Positions 27,141 through 40,911 of a stretch of 64,000 nucleotides of DNA are shown one piece after another. The stretch spans positions 1-64,000 of the forward strand of contig NZ_JARVKW010000007.1 of the NCBI RefSeq assembly GCF_029813775.1. Direction: 5' to 3'. Numbering within the stretch: position 1 is the stretch's first letter; every line of letters begins with the position of its first letter. Under the pieces are notes generated by a model that made no database searches, was not told the DNA's origin, and was given only the letters and a program-made list of their open reading frames with translations. A program made the translations under genes and the position numbers. This DNA comes from Streptomyces sp. DH24 (GTDB taxonomy: Bacteria; Actinomycetota; Actinomycetes; Streptomycetales; Streptomycetaceae).

Positions 27141-27803
27141 ATGGCCGTGATCCACCGCACCACCATGAAGCCGACCAAGCTGGAACTGCTGACGGCCTGG
27201 CTGCCCTCGCGCCCCTGGTACCACGGGGGCGGCGACGAGCCCCGGCCGGACAAGGCCGGGGGGTTCCGGCTGGACGACCCGGAGGGGGAGGTCGGCATCG
27301 AGTTCATGGTCGTCACCGACGCCTCCGGGGCGGAGCCGGTCACCTACCTGGTGCCGCTCACCTACCGGGGCGCGCCGCTCGACGGGGCGGAGCACGCCCT
27401 CATCGGCACTTCCGAACACGGCGTGCTGGGCACGAGGTGGGTGTACGACGGCTGCCACGACCCGGTGCTGGCGGCGGAGTTGGCGGCGCTGATCGAGGGG
27501 CGGGCAGAGGCGCAGGCGCAGAGTCTCACGGACACGGCCGACCGGGAGGTCACGCGGGCGTACGCCGGTGAGGGCCCGGTCCCGGCGGAGTTCACCGCCG
27601 TCACCGACACCGAGGAGCACACGGAGCTGTCCGCGCCGGACGGCACGACACTGCGCGTGCTGCGCACCCTGCGGCCCGCCCCGGACGGCACTCCGCTCGC
27701 CGAGCTGGGGGCGGCGGGCCATGTCGCGGGGGTGTGGGAGCAGCCGGACGGCACGCGCGTGCGGGGGCTGTTCTTCGTACTGCACGAGACGCCGGGGGCG
27801 TAG
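27141..27803 (+). CDS. Maltokinase N-terminal cap-like domain protein
   Basis: This 220-residue protein resembles the N-terminal cap of actinobacterial maltokinases and trehalose synthase/maltokinase fusions (MAVIHRTTMKPTKLELLTAWLPSRPWY, then a beta-rich region with VTYLVPLTYRGAPL). The kinase domain itself is absent, so it cannot phosphorylate maltose by itself. It stands alone upstream of the cobalamin adenosyltransferase gene. A scaffold or carbohydrate-binding role is possible, but I do not assign a function. Confidence 0.8.
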   Translation: MAVIHRTTMKPTKLELLTAWLPSRPWYHGGGDEPRPDKAGGFRLDDPEGEVGIEFMVVTDASGAEPVTYLVPLTYRGAPLDGAEHALIGTSEHGVLGTRWVYDGCHDPVLAAELAALIEGRAEAQAQSLTDTADREVTRAYAGEGPVPAEFTAVTDTEEHTELSAPDGTTLRVLRTLRPAPDGTPLAELGAAGHVAGVWEQPDGTRVRGLFFVLHETPGA

Positions 27804-27867
27804 GGCCCGGCCGTGACAGTGGGCACACGCGTGGTCCGAACGGCCGGAGCGTAACTACGCTGGCCCC

Positions 27868-28440
27868 ATGGTCAATCTGACGCGCATCTACACCAGGACC
27901 GGCGACCAGGGCACCACCGCCCTCGGCGACATGAGCCGGGTCGCCAAGACCGACCTGCGGATCGCCGCGTACGCCGACGCCAACGAGGCGAACGCGGTGA
28001 TCGGCACGGCGATCGCGCTGGGCGGCCTGGAGGAGGAGGTCGTCAAGGTCCTCGTCCGCGTCCAGAACGACCTGTTCGACGTGGGCGCGGACCTGTCGAC
28101 GCCGGTGGCCGAGAACCCGGAGTACCCGCCGCTGCGGGTCGAGCAGTTCTACGTCGACCGGCTGGAGGCGGACTGCGACCGCTTCAACGAGCGGCTGGAG
28201 AAGCTGCGGTCCTTCATCCTGCCGGGCGGCACGGCGGGCGCGGCGCTGCTGCACCAGGCCTGCACGGTCGTCCGGCGGGCCGAGCGGTCCACCTGGGCCG
28301 CCCTGGAGGTGCACGGCGAGACCATGAACCCGCTCACCGCCACCTACCTCAACCGCCTCTCCGACCTGTTGTTCATCCTGGCCCGCACGGCCAACAAGGA
28401 GGTCGGGGACGTGCTGTGGGTGCCGGGTGGTGAGCGCTAG
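27868..28440 (+). CDS. PduO-type cob(I)yrinic acid a,c-diamide adenosyltransferase
   Basis: This 190-residue trimeric helical-bundle enzyme transfers the adenosyl group of ATP to cob(I)alamin. The ATP-binding N-terminus is TRIYTRTGDQGTTALGDMSRVAKTD. The conserved PGGTAGAALLHQACTVVRRAER helix and the C-terminal NRLSDLLFILAR complete the family pattern. It provides coenzyme B12 for enzymes such as methylmalonyl-CoA mutase, whose chaperone MeaB is encoded 20 kb to the left. A TACGCT -10 (27856-27861) six bases before the ATG predicts a leaderless mRNA. It overlaps the convergent next gene by four bases. Confidence 0.95.
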   Translation: MVNLTRIYTRTGDQGTTALGDMSRVAKTDLRIAAYADANEANAVIGTAIALGGLEEEVVKVLVRVQNDLFDVGADLSTPVAENPEYPPLRVEQFYVDRLEADCDRFNERLEKLRSFILPGGTAGAALLHQACTVVRRAERSTWAALEVHGETMNPLTATYLNRLSDLLFILARTANKEVGDVLWVPGGER

Positions 28441-28982
28441 CGGGAGCCGGCCGGTTCCCGCTTCGGGAACAGGGTGTAGCTGCCGGCGATGAGCACGTTG
28501 ACGCCGATCACCAGCAGCATCTTCGACTGCCACGCCCGCAGCGTGCTCGTCTCGCCGTCGTCGCCGACGTACCAGACGGCCGCCTGGAGCAGGGCCGCCG
28601 CAACGACCGCCGCCACAATCCAGCGTCCAGCCGTCCGCCACTCGTGGGCGGCGCGGGCCATGCCGTACTTCGGCGGCCTGACCGGAGGCGGGCCGCCCGC
28701 GAAGCGGTGCGCCACCCTGGCGTCCGCCCACTTGATCGTGGCGTGCCCGAGCCCGACCGTGAAGCCGATGTAGACGGCCGCCAGGCCGTGCTTCCAGTCG
28801 GGCTCCGCGCCGTTCTTGAGGTCGATCGCCGTCACCGTGAACAGCACGACCTCCAGCAGCGGCTCGCACAGCAGCAGCGCCAGGCCGACTCGCGGCATCC
28901 GCAGCGCGTAGCGGAAGGCCAGCCCGGCCGCCAGCAGCACCCAGAAGGCCACCTCACAGGCGATGATCAACCCGACGATCAC
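28437..28982 (-). CDS. Integral membrane protein of unknown function
   Basis: This 181-residue protein has four or five hydrophobic segments (about residues 3-25, 31-52, 66-83, 117-136, 150-168). A hydrophilic loop rich in Pro/Arg lies between the third and fourth. The GTG at 28982 has GGGAG seven bases upstream. Its stop overlaps the end of the adenosyltransferase gene by four bases tail to tail. I do not recognise the family, though homologues are annotated simply as membrane proteins in Streptomyces. Confidence 0.75.
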   Translation of the reverse strand: MIVGLIIACEVAFWVLLAAGLAFRYALRMPRVGLALLLCEPLLEVVLFTVTAIDLKNGAEPDWKHGLAAVYIGFTVGLGHATIKWADARVAHRFAGGPPPVRPPKYGMARAAHEWRTAGRWIVAAVVAAALLQAAVWYVGDDGETSTLRAWQSKMLLVIGVNVLIAGSYTLFPKREPAGSR

Positions 28983-29144
28983 GACTCGCTCCCTTCGGTC
29001 ACCCCTCCAGGCTCCCGCCGGGGCGCAGGGAAATCGTCGTCACCGGTGACGAGACACGACGGCCCACGCGTGCATCCTTCGATGTAGTGGGGGACCGTCC
29101 GCGAGGATCAGGCGCCGGGCGCCCGGCGCGTGTTGGATGGTGCA

Positions 29145-30317
29145 ATGGCCGTACGACTCCCCCGCCCGCACCGCTTCGACGTGTGGGCCGCGCTGGCCGG
29201 TCTGCTCGGCGGGCTGGCGCTGTGGGGCCTCGGACTGGCCATGCGTCCGGCCGGCGAGGCGACCGTGATGTGGCCGGGCCGCTGGCCGATCCTGCTGCCG
29301 CTCGCGGTCACGACCGGCTGCGCGCTGCTGCGCCGGGCCGCCCCGCGCACCGCCCTGCTGGCCGGCACCGCCGCCGTCGCCGCCGACCTCATGACGCAGG
29401 GCAACCTGGCCACGCTGGTGATGTACACCGACCTCATGTACGCCGCCGTCCTGTACGGCACCCCCGCCTCCGCCCGCCGCATCCCGCGCGTCACCGGGCT
29501 GCTCACCGTCGTCGCGACCGTCGTCCCGTACGCGGCGTGGCGGGAGCCGGAGGCGCTGCTGATCGGCGTGGCCGTCGGCGTGGTGGCGTTCGCGCCCGCC
29601 TCGACCGGGCTGATCGTCCGCAACCACCGGGAGGCCGCCGACGCCGCGCGGCTGCGGGCCGAGCAGACCGCGCTGCTGGCCGAGACGGACCGCGTGCAGG
29701 CGGTGACCGCGGAACGCGCCCGCATGGCCCGCGAGCTGCACGACATGGTCGCCAACCACCTCTCCGCGATCGCCATCCACTCCACGGCCGCGCTGTCCCT
29801 GGACGACCCCGGCACCTCGCGGCAGGCGCTCACGGTGATCCGCGAGAACAGCGTGGCGGGACTGGACGAGATGCGCCGGCTGATCGGCATCCTGCGCGAC
29901 GGCGCCGCCGACCGCGAACCGGCGGCCACACCCACCCTGCACGGGCTCGGCGCGCTGGTGGCGGGCGCCCGCGCCAACGGCCTGGAGGTGACCCTCCGCG
30001 CCGAACACGGCACGGTGCCCGCGCCGGTCGAACTGGCCGCGTACCGGATCGTGCAGGAGTCGCTGACCAACGCGCTCAAGCACGCCGCGTCCGGGCCCGT
30101 GCACGTCCTGCTGCGGCAGGACGACGGCGTGCTCGACGTCCGCGTCACGAGCCCCTACGGCGACCGCGACGGCCCGCGCGCGCCCGGCTCCGGTGCCGGA
30201 CTGGTCGGCATGCGGGAGCGGGCCGCGCTGCTCGGCGGCACGTTCACCGCGGGGCCCGACGGCACGCTGTGGACCGTACGCGCCACCCTGCCCCTCACCG
30301 AAGGAGACCCCGTATGA
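29145..30317 (+). CDS. NarL-type sensor histidine kinase
   Basis: This 390-residue kinase has four to five N-terminal membrane helices (to about residue 150). A coiled linker and a HisKA_3 dimerisation domain follow, with the phospho-acceptor His in RMARELHDMVANHLSAIAIHS. The compact HATPase domain (QESLTNALKHA, GAGLVGMRERAALLGG) is C-terminal. The ATG at 29145 has GGATGG upstream, and a GTG at 29130 is an alternative. The last bases overlap the response regulator start (ATGA). The stimulus is unknown. Confidence 0.92.
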   Translation: MAVRLPRPHRFDVWAALAGLLGGLALWGLGLAMRPAGEATVMWPGRWPILLPLAVTTGCALLRRAAPRTALLAGTAAVAADLMTQGNLATLVMYTDLMYAAVLYGTPASARRIPRVTGLLTVVATVVPYAAWREPEALLIGVAVGVVAFAPASTGLIVRNHREAADAARLRAEQTALLAETDRVQAVTAERARMARELHDMVANHLSAIAIHSTAALSLDDPGTSRQALTVIRENSVAGLDEMRRLIGILRDGAADREPAATPTLHGLGALVAGARANGLEVTLRAEHGTVPAPVELAAYRIVQESLTNALKHAASGPVHVLLRQDDGVLDVRVTSPYGDRDGPRAPGSGAGLVGMRERAALLGGTFTAGPDGTLWTVRATLPLTEGDPV

Positions 30318-30955
30318 TCCGCGTCCTCGTCGCCGAGGACCAGTCCGCCGTACGCGCCGGCCTCGTCCTGATTCTGCGCAGTGCCCCCGACATCGAGGTG
30401 ACCGGCGAGGCGGCGGACGGCGAGCAGGCGGTGGCGCTGGCCCGCGCGCTGCGCCCGGACGTGGTGCTGATGGACGTGCAGATGCCGCGCCTGGACGGGG
30501 TGTCGGCGACCCGGCGGATCGTCGCGGAGTCGCTGGCCGACGTGCTGGTGCTGACCACGTTCGACCTGGACGAGTACGTCTTCGGGGCGCTGCGGGCGGG
30601 CGCGGCGGGTTTCCTGCTGAAGAACGCCGAGGCGCGTGACCTCATCGAGGCGGTGCGCACGGTCGCCCGGGGCGAGGGCGTCGTCGCCCCGGCCGTCACC
30701 CGGCGGCTGATCGCCGAGTTCGCGGCGAGGCCGGTGCGGGGGACGCGGGCCGATCCGGCCGTACTGGAGGATCTCACCCGGCGTGAGCGGGAGGTGCTGT
30801 CCTGCCTCGGCGAGGGACTGTCCAACGCGGCCGTCGCGGCCCGCCTCGACATGGCCGAGGCGACGGTGAAGACGCACGTCAGCCGCCTGCTGGGCAAGCT
30901 GGGGCTGCGCAGCCGGGTGCAAGCGGCCGTGCTGGCACAGGAGTTGGGGATCTAG
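30314..30955 (+). CDS. NarL/LuxR family response regulator
   Basis: This 213-residue regulator has a receiver domain with the phospho-acceptor Asp in DVVLMDVQMPRLDGV and the conserved Lys in GFLLKNAEA. A LuxR-type helix-turn-helix follows at the C-terminus (LTRREREVLSCLGEGLSNAAVAARLDMAEATVKTHVSRLLGKLGL). It overlaps its kinase gene by four bases and has a GAAGGAGA ribosome site inside it. The chitinase gene lies immediately downstream on the same strand with its own promoter. In S. coelicolor-type species other two-component systems control chitinases, so regulation of chiC by this pair is only a possibility. Confidence 0.93.
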   Translation: MIRVLVAEDQSAVRAGLVLILRSAPDIEVTGEAADGEQAVALARALRPDVVLMDVQMPRLDGVSATRRIVAESLADVLVLTTFDLDEYVFGALRAGAAGFLLKNAEARDLIEAVRTVARGEGVVAPAVTRRLIAEFAARPVRGTRADPAVLEDLTRREREVLSCLGEGLSNAAVAARLDMAEATVKTHVSRLLGKLGLRSRVQAAVLAQELGI

Positions 30956-30972
30956 CGGGACAACAACGACAC

Positions 30973-31014
30973 TGGTCCAGACCTATTGACCTCTGGTCCA
31001 GACCTTTCTATTCT
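30973..31014 (+). promoter_or_regulatory. chiC promoter with two TGGTCCAGACCT repeats
   Basis: Two identical 12-bp repeats TGGTCCAGACCT (30973-30984 and 30994-31005) are 21 bp apart, two helical turns. They flank the -35 TTGACC (30986-30991), and the -10 TATTCT (31009-31014) is 17 bp further. This is the known Streptomyces chitinase-promoter architecture, required for chitin induction and glucose repression. Each repeat also resembles the DasR operator core (TGGTCTAGACCA), so N-acetylglucosamine control is likely. Confidence 0.9.
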
Positions 31015-31075
31015 CGCGGCACTGCGGGCCTGATGGCTCAGTCATGCCCCCGACAACCCCATAAGGAGGCGCATC

Positions 31076-32902
<1,827 letters not shown>

Positions 32903-32941
32903 GCACTGGGGCCGGCAAGAGCGCCGGGCGACATTGACACT

Positions 32942-32962
32942 CCCCCGGGCTTCGTCCGGGGG
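32942..32962 (+). terminator. chiC terminator hairpin
   Basis: CCCCCGG (32942-32948) pairs with CCGGGGG (32956-32962) across a GCTTCGT loop, 40 bases after the chiC stop. Confidence 0.7.
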
Positions 32963-32971
32963 AACCCCCAC

Positions 32972-33010
32972 ACAGCGGGTGAACGTGGCTACGCCACGTT
33001 CACCCGCTGT
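32972..33010. terminator. Perfect 18-bp palindrome overlapping the DUF2550 stop codon
   Basis: ACAGCGGGTGAACGTGGC (32972-32989) is exactly complementary to 32993-33010, with loop TAC. The right arm encodes the last residues of the DUF2550 protein and the loop forms part of its TAG stop, so the structure is built into the coding end. It can terminate DUF2550 transcripts and back up chiC termination from the other side. Confidence 0.8.
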
Positions 33011-33432
33011 CCGGGTGGGGCCGCCTCCAGCCACGCGAGGAAACCGGTCAGCGCGTCTTCGCTCATCGCGAGCTCAAGACGCGTCCCCCGGTGCAGACAG
33101 ACCAGCACCACATGGTCCGCCAGGAGGGCCAGCTCCTCGTCGCTCTCCGGGATGCGGCGGCCGGCCACCTCGATCGAGGAACGCTCCAGGACACGGCGCG
33201 GGCGCGGGGCGTAGGAGAAGACGCGGAACCACTCGACGCGGTCGCCGTTGTAGCGGGCCACGCCGTACGCCCAGCCCTTGCTGCTGGGGTCGCCCTCCTC
33301 GGGCACGCCCCAGCGCAGGCTGCAGTCGAAGGTGCCCCCGGAGCGCTGGATGAGCCTGCGGCGCAGGCCGAGGAGGACGAGGGGCATCACAAGGACGACG
33401 ATGATTCCGCACACAGTCAGAGCGAGGACCAT
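32989..33432 (-). CDS. DUF2550 protein
   Basis: This 147-residue protein has an N-terminal membrane anchor (about residues 2-22, LALTVCGIIVVLVMPLVLLG). A beta-rich cytoplasmic domain follows (SGGTFDCSLRW, KGWAYGVARYNGDRVEWFRVFSYAPRP, ending LEAAPPGQRVNVA). The ATG at 33432 has AGGAGG nine bases upstream, while a GTG two codons earlier is too close to it. It lies just downstream of atpC with a terminator between. Neighbouring atpC is the conserved arrangement. The function is unknown. Confidence 0.85.
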   Translation of the reverse strand: MVLALTVCGIIVVLVMPLVLLGLRRRLIQRSGGTFDCSLRWGVPEEGDPSSKGWAYGVARYNGDRVEWFRVFSYAPRPRRVLERSSIEVAGRRIPESDEELALLADHVVLVCLHRGTRLELAMSEDALTGFLAWLEAAPPGQRVNVA

Positions 33433-33488
33433 CGGCACCGACCTCCTCGTCTCCTAGGTAACGGAACGTAAAAAACATCCAGATCTGC

Positions 33489-33536
33489 CTCAGCCGCGAC
33501 CGGCTCCGGATCGCTCCGGTGCCGGCCGCGGCTGAG
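33489..33536 (-). terminator. Terminator of the atp operon
   Basis: CTCAGCCGCG (33489-33498) pairs with CGCGGCTGAG (33527-33536). After one mismatch a further 5 bp (CCGGC/GCCGG) continue the stem. On the minus strand a run of six T follows about a dozen bases later. It sits 24 bases after the atpC stop. Confidence 0.8.
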
Positions 33537-33560
33537 TGACGTCATCGCATCGCGCTGGGG

Positions 33561-33935
33561 TCAGCGCGCCGCCGCCGCCCGCAGTCGGACGTCTGCGCGG
33601 CGCTGCGCGGAGGCGTCCGCCTCCGACTTGGCGCGCTCCAGCGCCCGCTCCGCGCGCTGGATATCGATCTCGTCCGACAGCTCGGCGATCTCGGCCAGCA
33701 GCGACAGCTTGTCGTCCGCGAACGAGATGAAACCGCCGTGCACCGCGGCGACGACCGTTCCACCGTCACTCGTACGGATGGTCACCGGGCCCGATTCCAG
33801 CACACCGAGCAGCGGCTGGTGACCGGGCATGACGCCGATGTCGCCGGACGTGGTGCGCGCGACGACCAGGGTGGCCTCGCCGGACCAGACCTGGCGGTCG
33901 GCGGCGACCAGCTCGACGTGCAGCTCAGCAGCCAA
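33561..33935 (-). CDS. atpC: F1Fo ATP synthase subunit epsilon
   Basis: This 124-residue central-stalk subunit links rotation to catalysis and can inhibit ATP hydrolysis. The N-terminal beta-barrel is clear (AAELHVELVAADRQVWSGEATLVVARTTSGDIGVMPGHQPLLGVLE), followed by a short two-helix C-terminal region. It is the last gene of the operon, separated from atpD by a 111-bp spacer that contains a hairpin (33955-33976). That hairpin could lower its expression relative to the alpha and beta subunits. Confidence 0.95.
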   Translation of the reverse strand: MAAELHVELVAADRQVWSGEATLVVARTTSGDIGVMPGHQPLLGVLESGPVTIRTSDGGTVVAAVHGGFISFADDKLSLLAEIAELSDEIDIQRAERALERAKSEADASAQRRADVRLRAAAAR

Positions 33936-33954
33936 GGGTGGCTCCTCGGGTCAC

Positions 33955-33976
33955 CACCCGGCGGGACTGCCGGGTG
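33955..33976 (-). other. Intercistronic hairpin between atpD and atpC
   Basis: CACCCGGC (33955-33962) pairs with GCCGGGTG (33969-33976) across a six-base loop. It has no U-run and lies inside the operon, so attenuation or mRNA processing is more likely than full termination. Confidence 0.55.
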
Positions 33977-34046
33977 TTGGTTACAAGTCTAGTAGGCGTG
34001 CGTGAGGGGACGGGACGCACCCGCCCCCTCACCAAGAGCGCGAGGC

Positions 34047-36400
<2,354 letters not shown>

Positions 36401-36421
36401 GAGTCAGGTCCCTTCCTTACG

Positions 36422-38011
36422 TCACTTGGCGGTGGACGGAGCGTCCTCGCCGAGCAGCTTGCCGTCCGAGGTCTCGAACTGCTTCTTGAACTCCGCGACG
36501 GCGTCGTCGATCGCCTGGATGGTGTCGTTCGACATCTTGGCGCCCTCCTTGATGGAGGTCATGAGGCCCTGCTCCTTGCGGTGCAGGTACTCCAGGAGCT
36601 CCTTCTCGAAGCGGCGGATGTCGGCGACCGGCACGTCGTCCATACGGCCGTTGGTGCCGGCCCAGATGGAGACGACCTGGTCCTCGGTGGCCATCGGCTG
36701 GTACTGCGCCTGCTTCAGCAGCTCGACCATGCGCTGACCGCGCTCCAGCTGCGCCTTCGACGCGGCGTCCAGGTCGGAACCGAAGGCGGCGAACGCCTCG
36801 AGCTCACGGAACTGGGCGAGGTCGACGCGGAGACGACCCGACACCTGGCGCATGGCCTTGTGCTGGGCGGAGCCACCGACTCGGGAGACCGAGATACCGA
36901 CGTTCAGGGCCGGCCGCTGACCGGCGTTGAACAGGTCGGACTCCAGGAAGCACTGGCCGTCGGTGATGGAGATGACGTTGGTCGGGATGAACGCCGAGAC
37001 GTCGTTGGCCTTGGTCTCGACGATCGGCAGACCGGTCATCGAACCGGCGCCCATGTCGTCGGAGAGCTTGGCGCAGCGCTCCAGCAGACGGGAGTGCAGG
37101 TAGAAGACGTCACCCGGGTAGGCCTCGCGGCCCGGCGGGCGGCGCAGCAGCAGGGACACGGCGCGGTAGGCGTCGGCCTGCTTCGACAGGTCGTCGAAGA
37201 TGATGAGGACGTGCTTGCCCTCGTACATCCACTGCTGACCGATGGCCGAACCGGTGTACGGGGCCAGGTACTTGAAGCCGGCCGGGTCGGACGCCGGGGC
37301 GGCGACGATGGTCGTGTACTCCAGCGCGCCGTTCTCCTCCAGCGCGCGGCGGACCGACGCGATGGTCGAGCCCTTCTGGCCGATGGCGACGTAGATGCAG
37401 CGGACCTGCTTCTTCGGGTCGCCGGTGCGCCAGTTGTCGCGCTGGTTGATGATCGTGTCGACGGCCAGCGCGGTCTTGCCGGTCTGGCGGTCGCCGATGA
37501 TCAGCTGACGCTGACCACGGCCGATCGGGGTCATGGCGTCGACGGCCTTGTAGCCCGTCTCCATCGGCTCGTGCACCGACTTGCGCTGCATGACCGTGGG
37601 GGCCTGCAGCTCGAGGGCGCGGCGACCGGACGTCTCGATCTCGCCGAGGCCGTCGATCGGGTTGCCGAGCGGGTCGACGACGCGGCCGAGGTAACCCTCG
37701 CCGACCGCGACGGAGAGCACCTCACCGGTACGGGTGACCGGCTGACCCTCCTCGATACCGCTGAACTCGCCGAGTACGACGGCACCGATCTCGCGCTCTT
37801 CCAGGTTCAGCGCGAGACCGAGGGAGCCGTCCTCGAACTTCAGCAGCTCGTTCGCCATGGCCGAGGGCAGACCCTCGATCTTCGCGATACCGTCGCCGGC
37901 GACGGTGACCGTACCGACCTCCTCGCGCGAGGCCGCGTCCGGCTTGTACGCCTGGACGAAGTTCTCCAGCGCGTCCCGGATCTCCTCCGGCCGGATCGTG
38001 AGCTCCGCCAT
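36422..38011 (-). CDS. atpA: F1Fo ATP synthase subunit alpha
   Basis: This 529-residue non-catalytic nucleotide-binding subunit has the P-loop [10 protein letters not shown], and the alpha signature [17 protein letters not shown] is intact. The ATG at 38011 gives [20 protein letters not shown] and follows a GGAGAGCAGGG purine stretch. The frame remains open upstream through a structured spacer that is not coding. That 141-bp spacer after atpH holds a hairpin (38051-38085). Confidence 0.98.
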   Translation of the reverse strand: MAELTIRPEEIRDALENFVQAYKPDAASREEVGTVTVAGDGIAKIEGLPSAMANELLKFEDGSLGLALNLEEREIGAVVLGEFSGIEEGQPVTRTGEVLSVAVGEGYLGRVVDPLGNPIDGLGEIETSGRRALELQAPTVMQRKSVHEPMETGYKAVDAMTPIGRGQRQLIIGDRQTGKTALAVDTIINQRDNWRTGDPKKQVRCIYVAIGQKGSTIASVRRALEENGALEYTTIVAAPASDPAGFKYLAPYTGSAIGQQWMYEGKHVLIIFDDLSKQADAYRAVSLLLRRPPGREAYPGDVFYLHSRLLERCAKLSDDMGAGSMTGLPIVETKANDVSAFIPTNVISITDGQCFLESDLFNAGQRPALNVGISVSRVGGSAQHKAMRQVSGRLRVDLAQFRELEAFAAFGSDLDAASKAQLERGQRMVELLKQAQYQPMATEDQVVSIWAGTNGRMDDVPVADIRRFEKELLEYLHRKEQGLMTSIKEGAKMSNDTIQAIDDAVAEFKKQFETSDGKLLGEDAPSTAK

Positions 38012-38050
38012 CTGGGTTCCCTGCTCTCCTTGTTGGGCCCGAAGTTTCAC

Positions 38051-38085
38051 TTGGGGGGTATTCCACGAGTCGGGACTCCCCCCAA
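38051..38085 (-). other. Intercistronic hairpin between atpH and atpA
   Basis: TTGGGGGG (38051-38058) is complementary to CCCCCCAA (38078-38085). An inner TCC/GGA pair could extend it. It sits 40 bases upstream of the atpA start inside the operon and may mark an RNA processing or pausing point. Confidence 0.55.
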
Positions 38086-38152
38086 TGAGAGGTGAATCCT
38101 CTGCACGGCCCAACCAGGGCCGTAAGTACACGTACTGCTTATGAAATTGCTG

Positions 38153-38974
38153 TCAGCCCGCCATGCGGCGGCCGGCGTCCTCGATACGGTCCGCGAGCGA
38201 GCCGTTGATCACCTCGTCACCGACCTGCACCCGGATCCCGCCGAGGACCGCGGGGTCCACGTCGAGGTTGAGGTGCATCTGGCGGCCGTAGAGCTTCGCC
38301 AGGACACCGCCCAGGCGCTGCTTCTGCGCGTCGCTCAGCGGCACGGCCGAGGTGACCACGGCCACCATGCGGTTCCGGCGGTCGGCGGCGAGCTTGGACA
38401 GGGACTCGAGTCCCGCTTCCAGGCTACGTCCCCGCGGCGCCGTCACGAGGCGCGTCACCAGACGCTCGGTCGTCGCGTTGGCCCGCCCGCCGAGCAGGCT
38501 GCGCAGCAGCTCGCTCTTGGCCGAGGTGGTGGCCCTGCGATCGGTCAGCGCGGCGCGCAGCTCGGTGCTGGAGGAGACGATCCGGCCGAACCGGAACAGC
38601 TCGTCCTCGACGTCGTCGAGCGCGCCGGCCTGCTGCGCGGCGGTGATGTCGGCGGTGTCGGCCAGCTCCTCGAGCGCGTCCACCAGGTCGCGGGACCGCG
38701 ACCAGCGGGAGCGCACCGTGCCAGACACCAGGTCGGCGGTCGGGCCGCCGACCTGGCCGCCGATCAGGCGCTGCGCCAGCTCGGCCTTGGCCTCACCGGC
38801 CTGCGCCGGGTCGGTCAGGACCCGACGCAGCGACACCTCGCGGTCGAGCAGCGCGGTGACGGCGGCCAGCTCCTCGGCGAGCTGCGCCGCATCCACGGAC
38901 GTGGAGTCCGTCAGCGCGTCGAGACGCTCCCGTGCGGCTGCCAGGGCCTCGCGGCTCGCTCCGTGAGCTGTCAT
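38153..38974 (-). CDS. atpH: F1Fo ATP synthase subunit delta
   Basis: This 273-residue peripheral-stalk subunit connects F1 to subunit b. It is longer than the roughly 180 residues of proteobacterial delta, which is normal for actinobacteria, where an extra N-terminal helical region is present (about residues 1-90). The C-terminal OSCP/delta signature (GRQMHLNLDVDPAVLGGIRVQVGDEVINGSLADRIEDAGRRM) is intact. The ATG overlaps atpF by four bases. Confidence 0.96.
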   Translation of the reverse strand: MTAHGASREALAAARERLDALTDSTSVDAAQLAEELAAVTALLDREVSLRRVLTDPAQAGEAKAELAQRLIGGQVGGPTADLVSGTVRSRWSRSRDLVDALEELADTADITAAQQAGALDDVEDELFRFGRIVSSSTELRAALTDRRATTSAKSELLRSLLGGRANATTERLVTRLVTAPRGRSLEAGLESLSKLAADRRNRMVAVVTSAVPLSDAQKQRLGGVLAKLYGRQMHLNLDVDPAVLGGIRVQVGDEVINGSLADRIEDAGRRMAG

Positions 38975-39519
38975 CGGGCGGCCTCGGCCTTCTCCTCGAG
39001 CTCGTCGAGGAAGCGGTCGATGACGCGGCTCTGCCGGGCGTGGTCCTCAAGGGACTCGCCGACCAGCTTGCCGGCCAGCGTGGTGGCGAGCTGCCCGACG
39101 TCCTGGCGCAGCGAGGACGCCGCGGCCTTGCGGTCGGCCGCGATCTGGGCGTGACCGGCGGCGACGATCTCCTCGCGCTGCCGCTGGCCTTCCGCACGCA
39201 TCTCCGCGATGAGCGCGGCGCCCTGCTCCTGCGCCTCCTGGCGCAGACGCGCGGCCTCGTGCCGGGCCTCGGCGAGCTGGGCCTTGTACTGCTCCAGCAC
39301 GCTCTGGGCCTCGGTCTTCATGGCCTCGGCCTCTTCGATACCGCCTTCGATCGCCGCGCGGCGCTCCTCCAGAACCTTGTTGATGTTCGGAAGCAGCTTC
39401 TTCCAGAAGAAGAAGAACACGATGGCGAAGGCGATGGTGCCGACGAGCAGCTCGGGGCCCGGGGGAACGAGCGGGCTCTGCTCTTCCCCGGCCGCCAGCT
39501 GTACCAGGTTGGCGATCAC
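38971..39519 (-). CDS. atpF: F1Fo ATP synthase subunit b
   Basis: This 182-residue stator subunit has a membrane helix (about residues 27-45, VGTIAFAIVFFFFWKKLLP) followed by a long charged coiled coil (ALIAEMRAEGQRQREEI and similar) to the C-terminus. The start is a GTG at 39519. The gene follows atpE by 38 bases and overlaps atpH by four. Confidence 0.96.
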   Translation of the reverse strand: MIANLVQLAAGEEQSPLVPPGPELLVGTIAFAIVFFFFWKKLLPNINKVLEERRAAIEGGIEEAEAMKTEAQSVLEQYKAQLAEARHEAARLRQEAQEQGAALIAEMRAEGQRQREEIVAAGHAQIAADRKAAASSLRQDVGQLATTLAGKLVGESLEDHARQSRVIDRFLDELEEKAEAAR

Positions 39520-39557
39520 ATCAATGCCTTTCGTCGATGCGTGTCAGTAAGAAGTGA

Positions 39558-40686
<1,129 letters not shown>

Positions 40687-40911
40687 CGCGGGCTCCTTCG
40701 GCGTGACGCATAGGTACGGCAACCTCGTTGTGTCGGCGCGGCACGCAGCCGCGGGTCGGCACCGGACAGGTGTTACGGATGTGGGGGCGGCTGAAGGGCT
40801 TCGAGCCTCGCGAATGAGCAGGCGTCAGCTCGGATGCCCGCGCCCGCGATGCCGCAGTTGGCACCGGACGATAGCAGGACTTCTGAATGCTCTTTATCGC
40901 GCCCCTACTCG

